Shown in pieces: positions 9,771 to 16,293 of a stretch of DNA of 16,293 nucleotides (the stretch's first letter is position 1; each line of letters opens with the position of its first letter). Below the pieces are notes generated by a model, which was given only the letters and a program-made list of their open reading frames with translations, was not told the DNA's origin and made no database searches. The stretch covers positions 1-16,293 of the forward strand of contig JADJJK010000082.1 of NCBI GenBank assembly GCA_016706545.1, read 5' to 3'. The translations under genes were made by a program, and so were the position numbers. This stretch comes from Myxococcales bacterium. GTDB lineage: Bacteria > Myxococcota_A > Polyangia > Haliangiales > Haliangiaceae.

Positions 9771-11240
9771 TCAAGGCGTGGTCGGCAGGTCCCACTCGCG
9801 TAGTAGGTCGTTCAGGGTGGCGGTGTTTTCGGCCAGGTGCCGCCGCGTCGTCTGCAAGAGCTCCGCTTCACGCCCGCGAGCGTCCCGCGCGCGATCAGCT
9901 CAGGCCGCGCGTCGGCCCAGTCGAGCACCGGGTGCTCGATCCGGGTGTCGAGCTGGCCGCTGGTCCGGGCGTCCGACGCCGATCCTGTGACCGTCTGCGG
10001 CGGCGCGCTCGCGGACGGATAGCAGGCTGGCGTCATCGGCCAGTCCTCGATGACCACCGGAGGGATCGGCGACGGGCGCGCCATTACTTCTGCCGCGAGC
10101 CGCGTCGGATCGAAACAGTCTTCCAGATCGTCTCCGAGGCGGTGACCCGGGTGTTGAGCGGCGCGAGCTGATGAAGCACCTGCAGGTGCTTGAGCACCGG
10201 GGCGTGGTTGTAGACCCCACGGACGAGACATAGCGCCCTGCGGCGTACGGCCCCACGGTCGGGGCCGGCACGCCGGAAACCGAGCTGATCGGACCCGCGG
10301 CTCGCGAAGTCGTCGACGATCTTGGGCGGCGAGACGTGGTCGAAGAAGCCGCCGTGCTCATCGTAAGTGTGACCAGCGTACACTCTGGCCATTGCGGCGA
10401 GGTGGCGAGCGCGGTGTACACCGAGGCGATGAGCTCCTGGCCCAGGATGGGATGGATCGGCGGGTGGTCGTCGTTGACGTAGAACGAAGGGTCGATGTAG
10501 ACGACCGACGGCAGGGTGCCAGCCTTGGCGTGATCGAAGAAGGTGCCGAAGTTGTAGATGCGCTCGGAGACGCCGGGCAGGTCCTGGATGAAGCCGGCCA
10601 CCGGGATGTTGCCAAAGTAGGTCGCCCAGGACACGCCGGCCTCGTCGAGACGATGGTGGATCGTGGGCCAGTTGAAGCCCTGGGTCGGCAGGTCGTTGGT
10701 CTGGATGCCGGCGGACTGGCCGGAGTGCCAGTACATGCGGTTGGGCCAGGTCGGGCCCATCACCGCGGAGAAGTAGCGATCACACGAGGTGTAGCGATCG
10801 GCGAGCGCCCGGGTCACCGCCGCGGTTGCGCGGGTCTGGTACTACATGGGCTCGATCGCGGTGGCAGGTTGCCGTAGCGCGTCTGATGGGTCTTCAGGAA
10901 GCCGTCGTTAGCGCCGCTGTTCCACTGGTTGTGGGCCGCGGTCACCCGTGCGGCCGGATCGATGTCACACAGCGCCGCGCGGGTCGCGGCGAACACCGGC
11001 ACGCGCTTGCCCGTCGGAGATCTGGGTTACTCATGTCCGCGCGCAGGCCATCGCCGGGCAGGCCCTCGAAGGCGCGGGCGCCCATCAGCTGTGGTCGTAG
11101 CTGCGGTTCTCCATCTTGGGCACCACGAACGTGGGGCCGCGAGTGGGGGCGGGCGCTGTCGCCGCAACCTGGAGAAGCGCCATGCCAGCGGTGCCGGCGG
11201 CCGCGCCGAGGGCCTTGAGCGCGTCGCGTCGCTTCATCAT
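9771..11240 (-). CDS. Tat-exported phosphoesterase, phospholipase C / acid phosphatase family (frameshifted)
   Basis: Extracytoplasmic hydrolase of the alkaline-phosphatase-superfamily 'phosphoesterase' group (bacterial phosphatidylcholine-type phospholipase C and AcpA-like acid phosphatases). The start ATG is at 11238-11240 or the next codon. MKRRDALKALGAAAGTAGMA is a twin-arginine signal peptide. The N-terminal metal/active-site motif ENRSYDH is at 11091-11111. ALADRYTSCDRYFSAVMGPT and WPNRMYW follow, then GVSWATYFGNIPVAGF and VVYIDPSFYVNDDHP. The second metal-binding motif YDEHGGFFDHV is at 10333-10365, then GVYNHAPVLKHLQVLHQLAP. The C-terminal stretch EHPVLDWADARPELI precedes TGA at 9771-9773. 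About 489 residues is normal for the family. Frame changes lie near 11070, 10970, 10830, 10390, 10250 and 9870; an in-frame stop near 10843 is probably another error. The dikinase stop lies 98 bases upstream, so the two may share a transcript. Substrate is not predictable. Confidence 0.87.
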
Positions 11241-11338
11241 GCCGGCCACTGTAGCTGATGGCGCTGCGAGCCGGCGATTGGACTTTGCGCGCCGTCAGCG
11301 GATGTAAGGCACACCCTGGCGCAGGCGCGATCGTGGGG

Positions 11339-13292
11339 TCACTGACCGATATAGGGCCGGCATTGCACGATCCACACCTTCTCGCCCTCGAGCACCCACT
11401 CGACGTCAGGGGGCCTTCTCGAAACACGGACGCGAACACGCACACCTGCTCGACCAACCGCTTGCGCGCGCTGCTCCGTCAAGATGACCCCGCCGCCTGG
11501 CACCGCCATCTCCTTGATGCCGCCGCGCTCATCGAAGACCAGCATCGTCGGATCATCGGCGCGGCTGATGATCTTGGTGCCGTCGTTGGTGGCGTCGAAG
11601 ATGATCTGCTCGGGGATCTTTTGTCCCTCCACCACCCGCATGCCGAGCCCCCACTTGGCGTTGATGGTGTAGCCGTCGTCGTCTCGCGGATCGAACAGGT
11701 TCTTGGACACCAGCACGCCCGCGGCGGTGGCGGCCACCCCGACCTGGATGAGGACCGCCGAGAACACCTGGCGGTGATCGATGCCGAACGTGGTGCGCTC
11801 CTCCACCGCGCGCAGGTTCCACAGCGAGGCCCACACCGTCTTGATCGCCGCGCCGAGCGCGGCCTTGCCGACCACGTTGGGCACGGTGTCATAGAGGCCG
11901 GCGCCGTTGAAGCCGGGCAGGTCCTCGGCGTTGGTGGAGGAGCGAACGAACACGCCCGCGCCGCCGAGCTTGAGGCGGACCCGCTTGTACGGGATCGAGC
12001 ACCGCGGCGTCGAGCGGCGCCTTCACGATGGCGCTGCGCAGCGCGGCCAGCTCGCCCTTGCGCCAGGCGGTGTCGGTGGCAAAGCGCGGGTCCCTGAGCA
12101 TCGCCTCGACCCGCGCGTCCAGGCCGTGCTGGCGCAGGTGCCGCACGTAGTAGAAAAACGGCAGGCCAAAGCCGTCCGGGATGTTGACCCCAGGCAGCGC
12201 GGCGGTGCGGATCTCGCCGAGGTTACTGGCCTTGGTGCCGTAGATGGTGACGTCCTTGGCCCGCATCCGGGTCAGCATGGCCAGGTCGCGGTTCGTGAGG
12301 TCGGCGGGCGGCAGGTCGACGTGCCGCGCCGCCACCACGCGCGTGCGGAGCTCCTCCTTCTCTGCCGCGGTGGCCTCGCGCAGGGTCATGCCGTCGTCGC
12401 GGACCTCGAAGAACACGACCTTGCCATCGAGCCCCTTGGCGACGTCGCGCGCTTGCTTGTTGCCGGCGTTGGGGACCCCCCAGGCGGTGGCGCGCAGGTT
12501 GACGTGGGACAGCGGCGTCGAGAAGGTGGAGGCCAGGATGCCAGCCACCGGCGTGATGTCCGGGTAGCTCTCTTGCAGGAGGACGATGTCCGTTCGCTCG
12601 AAGGTGAGCGACTCGTAGGGGGTGCCCACCGGCACCACCCGCAGCGTGCCCAGCGCGCGGCCCTTGTTGAACGCCTGGTACGAGGCCCCTTTGTAGAGGT
12701 CGTTGTTGGTGATGGTGGGGATGCCGCGCCGGGCGACCTCCTTGATGAGCTGCTCCTGCGCCGGCGAGTCCGGCCGGAAGGTGAGGTTCTTGATGAAGAA
12801 CGTGCCGTCGAGCCGCTGCCGCACCTTGGCGATGCGGGGCGGGTCGATCTTGTCACCCTCCCAGAACGAGAACGTCCACTTGTTCACCTTGACGTGCCGG
12901 GTGATGTAGCCGAGCACGAAGCGCGGCTTGTCGCGCTCGTAGTTGCGGTTGTACTCGCGGATGTTGTCCGCGGTCCACGGCAGCTTGAGCAGCACGCCCA
13001 GCACGAAGTCGGCGTGCAGGTTGAACAGGTTGACGTCGATGAAGTAGATGTCGTCGTTGCGGACATCGATGATGAACTTGCCAAACTCGTCGGCCCCCTG
13101 GGTGCGCGAGTAGCTCTTCCAGGTCGCCTCGTCCGGCACCGCCTTGACCCAGGCGCGCTGCGACCTGGCTTGCTGGGCCTGGGCTGGCGCGGTCAAGCTC
13201 GCCAGCGCGGCGGCGCCGAGCGCGAGGCCAAGGAGCGCGCCGAGGGCGCGCAGGACGAGCGGGGAGGGGCGGGCTGCCGGGGCGAGGGCCAT
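11339..13292 (-). CDS. Secreted PEP/pyruvate-binding-domain dikinase with permuted (glucan-water-dikinase-like) domain order
   Basis: About 650 residues. Residues 1-40 form a Sec signal peptide: a hydrophobic LGALLGLALGAAAL core ending APAQAQ. Residues 45-215 are a domain I do not recognise by name (FIIDVRNDDIYFIDVNLFNL, FVLGYITRHVKVNKWTFSFW, EGDKI). Residues about 235-300 form a phosphohistidine 'swivel' domain: SYPDITPVAGILASTFSTP, then LSHVNLRATAWGVPNAG. The candidate catalytic His263 codon is 12504-12506. From residue 350 comes the ATP-binding PPDK_N-type domain: YGTKASNLGEI, IPDGFGLPF, then VRSSTNAEDLPGFNGAGLYD after a frame change near 12000. It ends EWVLEGEKVWIVQCRPYIGQ and TGA 11339-11341; another frame change lies near 11420-11460. 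Canonical PEP synthase has the ATP domain first and a C-terminal PEP-binding barrel. Here the His domain comes first and the barrel is absent, as in plant starch dikinases, whose active site also reads LSHV. Family membership is firm; the substrate is unknown. Confidence 0.85.
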
Positions 13293-13300
13293 GGTGTGCG

Positions 13301-13306
13301 GTTATA
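13301..13306 (-). promoter_or_regulatory. Candidate -10 element of the dikinase gene, possibly leaderless transcript
   Basis: On the minus strand TATAAC lies 8 bases before the ATG at 13290-13292, so transcription would begin at or next to the start codon. No Shine-Dalgarno is visible between them. A -35 match is poor (CAGACA at 13327-13332, with a spacer of 20), so this is a candidate only. An AT-only hexamer is rare in this GC-rich setting, which is the main reason to list it. Confidence 0.35.
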
Positions 13307-13380
13307 ACGCGCCAGCGCTGCGGATCTGTCTGGCTGCGCACCGCGGCTCGATGAAGATGGCCGTGGATGGCGTCGATAGG

Positions 13381-13425
13381 CGTCGCTGGCCGTCGCTGGC
13401 CGTCGCTGGCCGTCGCTGGCCGTCG
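13381..13425. repeat. Perfect 10-bp tandem repeat (cgtcgctggc x4 plus partial)
   Basis: Four exact head-to-tail copies of cgtcgctggc occupy 13381-13420, followed by cgtcg. They are preceded by a diverged copy, cgtcgatagg, at 13371-13380. The array sits between the divergent dikinase and zinc-ribbon genes. The period is one DNA helical turn, so every unit faces the same side of the helix. Replication slippage could also explain it, as could assembly error. Confidence 0.85.
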
Positions 13426-13477
13426 GCCTGGCACTTGGCGGTGGCTCCCTGGGAGGAGTCCGGCTACCATTTCCAGG

Positions 13478-14626
13478 ATGTCCGAGCGCTCCGCACCGCC
13501 TGACGCCGTGCTGTGTATCCGCTGCGGCGGCCCGGTCACCCACGACGCGCGGGGCGGTGGCCTGCGCTGCGCGAGCTGCGGCGCGCGCTCGGCGCCGCCG
13601 CCGGGGCCAGGCGCGGTGCCGCGTCACGAGCTTTTCCCGGCCCTGGCGCAGGCGGCGCGCGGCGGGCTGCGCGATGTCGCGCCCATGGCGCAGACGGTGG
13701 CCTGCAACCAGTGCGGCGCGGTCACCGCCACCGACCATCACGCCACGCTGTGCCCGTTCTGCGGCGGCGCGCTGGTGACCGCGGAGCCCTCGGATGGCCA
13801 CCTCCCGGACGCGGTGGCGCCGTTCTCCGTCGACGAGGACGCGGCGGCGGCGCTGATCTCGCGCTGGCTGGCCGGGCGCTGGTTTGCGCCGTCGGATCTT
13901 CATCGCGCGGCGCAGCGCGATCGCTTGCAGGGCGTGTACCTGCCGTACTGGAGCTTGTCGCTACGCGGCACCGCGGAGTACACGGGGGAGCGCGGCGACG
14001 CGCACTATCGCAGCGAGCCGCGGGTGGGGCCGTATGGCCGGCTGTCTTATCATCAGATCCGACACGTGCGGTGGCGGCGCAAGAGCGGGCAGGTCCACGC
14101 CGAGCTGCGCGATCACCTGGTGCCGGCCTCCACCTCGCTGCCTAACGCCACGCTCGAGGGCCTCGCGCCGTGGCCCGCGGGCCACCTCGTGCCGTTCGCC
14201 GCCGAGCACTTGCACGGGTTCCTCGCCGAGCGCTACCGCATCGATCTCTCGGCTGCCTACGCGCTGGCAAAAGATCAGCTCGGCCGGGAGCTGACCTCGG
14301 CGGCCCGCCGCGACCTGGGCGGCGACGAACAGCGCGTGCAGCGGCTCACTCCAAGCTACCAGGACGGCACCTTTCGCCTGGTGCTCTTGCCGCTGTGGTC
14401 CACAGCGTTCTCGTACCGAGGTCGGATCTACCGCGTCGCGGTCAACGGCCAGACCGGACGCCTGCATGGCACCCGGCCGTGGAGTCGCGCCAAGCTCGGC
14501 GCGCTGGCCGCTGCTCGCTGGCCTCGCGGCCTTCTGGCTGTGGGGGCGTCGCCCCGCGCCGCCGGAGCCGACGACAGATCCGGCGACAGAGCCGACGCTG
14601 GTCGCCGTGCGCGGCTCCTTAGCTGA
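13478..14626 (+). CDS. Double zinc-ribbon protein with C-terminal membrane anchor
   Basis: About 380 residues from ATG 13478 (MSERSAPPDAV). Two rubredoxin-like zinc ribbons lie at the N-terminus, with Cys13/16/31/34 (CIRCGG and CASCGA) and Cys76/79/92/95 (CNQCGA and CPFCGG). Next comes the conserved core of a widespread bacterial family often mislabelled as a primosomal/helicase or TFIIB-like protein: VAPFSVDEDAAAALISRWLA, GVYLPYWSL and RGTAEYTGERG. HLVPASTSLPNATLEGLAPW, HLHGFLAERYRI, VLLPLWSTAFSYRGRIYRV and AVNGQTGRLHG follow. After a frame change near 14510 the protein reads LLAGLAAFWLWGRR, one membrane helix, then a short Pro/Thr-rich tail. Zinc binding looks intact. Function is unknown; the membrane helix suggests a bitopic protein with the ribbons inside. 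The reading frame is clean from 13478 to about 14510. The exact stop (TAG 14620 or TGA 14624) depends on the frame after the indel. Confidence 0.82.
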   Translation: MSERSAPPDAVLCIRCGGPVTHDARGGGLRCASCGARSAPPPGPGAVPRHELFPALAQAARGGLRDVAPMAQTVACNQCGAVTATDHHATLCPFCGGALVTAEPSDGHLPDAVAPFSVDEDAAAALISRWLAGRWFAPSDLHRAAQRDRLQGVYLPYWSLSLRGTAEYTGERGDAHYRSEPRVGPYGRLSYHQIRHVRWRRKSGQVHAELRDHLVPASTSLPNATLEGLAPWPAGHLVPFAAEHLHGFLAERYRIDLSAAYALAKDQLGRELTSAARRDLGGDEQRVQRLTPSYQDGTFRLVLLPLWSTAFSYRGRIYRVAVNGQTGRLHGTRPWSRAKLGALAAARWPRGLLAVGASPRAAGADDRSGDRADAGRRARLLS

Positions 14627-15707
14627 CGACGGAGCTGCGGCGCTTCGCTCCGCAGGCACCTCGCGCCCACCGCGCAAGAGCAGGCCGGGCGCGAAGCGCG
14701 CTCCCTCGCGCAGCTTCCACTCCGCGAGCTCGCGGTAGAGATCAGCTTCGTCGTCGAGCACGGCGTTCCAGCGCGCGCTGAACCCGAAGACGCGCGCCAG
14801 CTCGCGCAGCGCGAGCGGGCGCCGAGCCTCGTCGCGCGCGCGCGCCAGGAGCGGATCCGCGGTCAACGGCGCGCCTTCGCACAGGCAGACCCCGGCGGGC
14901 AGGCGCGCGCGCGCCGCAGGCCAGCGCTCGGGGGCCACGCCAGCGATGTCGAGGATCATCGCCTCGACGTCGACCACCAGCTCCTCTGGAGGTACAGCGG
15001 CGAGCAGCGCGTCGACCGCGGCGACGGTGCGGTACGACCACAAGGTGTAGAAGCCCGGCGCGGCGGAGCGGACCCGTGCTGCCGCCGAGCGCGCGGCTGG
15101 CGACGGCGAGCGCCTCGGCCACCGGGACGTCCGCGAGCGCGAGCACCGCGGCCTCGCGCTCCTGCGGCTCCGGCGCGGTGTCGGCCAGGCGCACCAGCCA
15201 GGGCGCCAGCGAGCTATCGCCCAGGCGTCCCAGCGCGTGCAGGACGTGCGCGAGCTGCTCGGGCGCGGCCGGATCTTCGTCGGCCATCGCGTCGACGTTG
15301 TCGGTGCCGGCGATGAGCGTCGCGGCGTGGGCGAGCAGCGGCGCCACCGCCGCCGCCTGACCGCACTCGCCCAGCGCGCGCGCGGCCATCTGCCGACCGG
15401 AGCGCTCGAGCTGCGCGACCAGCGGGGCCACGGCCTCCGCCGCGCGGCTTTGCCCCAAGAGGTGAGTGGCGCGCCAGGCCGCCTCGTGGTCTTTGCCCGC
15501 CAAAAGCGGCGCCAGGTGCTCGACGACGGCGGCGCCGGGCCACCGCAGCACCACCGGCATCACCGCGTCGCCGCCCCGGCTGCGCAAGAGCTCGACGATC
15601 TGGGTGGCGATGCTCGGGCCAAGCTGGGCGAGCGCGCGGATCGCGGCGCGGTAGTCCTTGTGCTCGGGGGAGGTGGCGGCTTGCAGCCAGCGGTCCAGAT
15701 CGGTCAT
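14619..15707 (-). CDS. HEAT-repeat protein (one frameshift)
   Basis: About 360 residues from ATG 15705-15707 (MTDLDRWLQAATSPEHKDYR). Residues about 15-230 consist of alpha-helical repeats of about 30 residues with the HEAT/PBS-lyase pattern of paired helices: AIRALAQLGPSIATQIVELL, AWRATHLLGQSRAAEAVAPL, RQMAARALGECGQAAAVAPL, LAHVLHALGRLGDSSLAPWL, and REAAVLALADVPVAEALAVA. Near 15045 the frame changes and continues YRTVAAVDALLAAVPPEELV, DVEAMILDIAGVAPERWPAA, ELARVFGFSARWNAVLDDEA and LAEWKLREGARFAPGLLLRG. The stop is probably the TAA at 14619-14621 after one more shift, meeting the stop of the zinc-ribbon gene. HEAT proteins are scaffolds; the partner is unknown. It follows the partial gene at 15755 by 48 bases on the same strand, suggesting an operon. 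Confidence 0.82.
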
Positions 15708-15754
15708 GGCGTTGCTTTCTGTGGCGCACGTCGTCGCAGGTCACGGGCAGGAGG

Positions 15755-16293
15755 TCATGGGGCAGGGGTGCGCCGCTCGGCGTAGCCGCGGATCTCGGCG
15801 GCGCGCGCGACGAACCAGCTCGTGAACGGGCGATGCTCGGTGGAGCGGAGAAATTGCATGTTGGAGTCCACCTCGCGGCCGTTCCAGTTGACCGGCTTGA
15901 TGTGGTGGCCTTCCCAGTCCACCAGGTACAGGTCCTGCCAGCTCATGCCGCCGTAGTCGGCCTCGACCATGCGATTGGCGGCCACCAAGATCTCGCGAGG
16001 TCTCCAGTCCGGGTGCGCCTGCCGGAGCTGTTCCTTGTAGTCCTCGCGCGCGCGGTTGAGGCGGTCTTGCCAGGGCTGTCGCCAGGCGCCCGCGCCCTCG
16101 GTGCCCGTGGCCCGGCGTGATGGTGTAGGCGCCGCTTGGCCGCGGCACCGCGCTGCCGTTGGACATGCCGTAGTGTTCGTTGATGGGGTGCGGCGTCGCG
16201 GTCGAGGGCGGGTAGGCCGTCCAGCCGGCCGCGCCCTCGGCCTGGGCCGCGGCGAAGTGGGAGAAGTTGCCCACCACGCTGCCGCCGCGCAGC
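15755..16293 (-). CDS. Hypothetical protein, 3' part only (5' end outside the window)
   Basis: The gene runs in from the right edge and stops at TGA 15755-15757, 48 bases before the HEAT-repeat gene. Visible sequence in order: GGSVVGNFSHFAAAQAEGAA, GWTAYPPSTATPHPINEHYG, and AVPRPSGAYTITPG. After a frame change near 16105 it continues AWRQPWQDRLNRAREDYKEQ. After another change near 15985 it reads MVEADYGGMSWQDLYLVDWE, GHHIKPVNWNGREVDSNMQF and LRSTEHRPFTSWFVARAAEI. It is rich in Trp, His and Asn and has no membrane helix in the visible part. I do not recognise the family. Its codon use matches the HEAT gene, and the two are probably co-transcribed. Confidence 0.65.
   Translation of the reverse strand, partial: CAAAAWWATSPTSPRPRPRARPAGRPTRPRPRRRTPSTNTTACPTAARCRGQAAPTPSRRATGTEGAGAWRQPWQDRLNRAREDYKEQLRQAHPDWRPREILVAANRMVEADYGGMSWQDLYLVDWEGHHIKPVNWNGREVDSNMQFLRSTEHRPFTSWFVARAAEIRGYAERRTPAP

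Noticed and set aside
11241..11338. Terminator or promoter between the dikinase and the phosphoesterase
   Set aside because: No stable hairpin with a T-tract and no promoter hexamers visible; probably read-through.
11907..13307. 466-residue plus-strand open frame
   Set aside because: Antisense shadow of the dikinase; low-complexity Val/Arg/Glu composition, while the minus strand carries clear domains.

Overview
This window is high-GC bacterial DNA with the look of a myxobacterium-like genome (Myxococcota/Deltaproteobacteria): very G/C-rich codon third positions, a DUF222-type HNH protein, a Tat-exported phosphoesterase, a cyclic-nucleotide/PilZ regulator, HEAT repeats and a secreted PEP/pyruvate-binding-domain dikinase. 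The taxonomic call is an inference from gene content and composition. Nearly every gene in the left two thirds can only be read by switching frames, which points to uncorrected single-base indels (a consensus problem) rather than a field of decaying genes. Coordinates and starts there are therefore approximate. The cleanest stretches are about 135-2130, 10400-10817, 12010-13292, 13478-14510 and 15050-15707.

Layout. (1) 1-2844, plus strand: gcvP, the glycine-cleavage P-protein, truncated at its 5' end by the window edge. (2) 2823-3899, plus strand: a cyclopropane-fatty-acid-synthase-family SAM methyltransferase, directly behind gcvP. (3) About 3903-5740, minus strand: a DUF222/HNH-endonuclease protein, convergent with the methyltransferase. 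(4) 5741-6534: about 800 bases with no credible gene, but with a duplicated palindromic element, a 17-20 bp tandem array and an AT-rich palindrome. (5) About 6535-7388, minus: a DUF1295 integral-membrane protein of the steroid 5-alpha-reductase/ICMT type. (6) About 7480-8500, minus: an unrecognised, badly frameshifted protein. (7) 8561-9428, plus: a cyclic-nucleotide-binding plus PilZ regulator. (8) 9447-9666, minus: a small lysine-rich exported protein. (9) 9771-11240, minus: a Tat-exported phosphoesterase (phospholipase C/acid phosphatase family). (10) 11339-13292, minus: a secreted dikinase with its phosphohistidine domain in front of its ATP-binding domain, as in plant glucan water dikinase. 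(11) 13293-13477: a divergent promoter region with a perfect 10-bp tandem repeat. (12) 13478-about 14626, plus: a double zinc-ribbon protein with a C-terminal membrane helix. (13) About 14619-15707, minus: a HEAT-repeat protein whose stop meets that of the zinc-ribbon gene. (14) 15755-16293, minus: the 3' part of an unrecognised gene, probably in one operon with the HEAT gene.

How it fits together. I see no single coherent pathway. gcvP is one-carbon/glycine housekeeping and the methyltransferase may be its downstream operon partner. The right half is rich in exported or signalling proteins. The observation most worth following is the exported, domain-permuted dikinase. Next are the novel-looking repeats in the 5.7-6.5 kb gap, and the composition break inside gcvP, which may be a recombination or assembly chimera.
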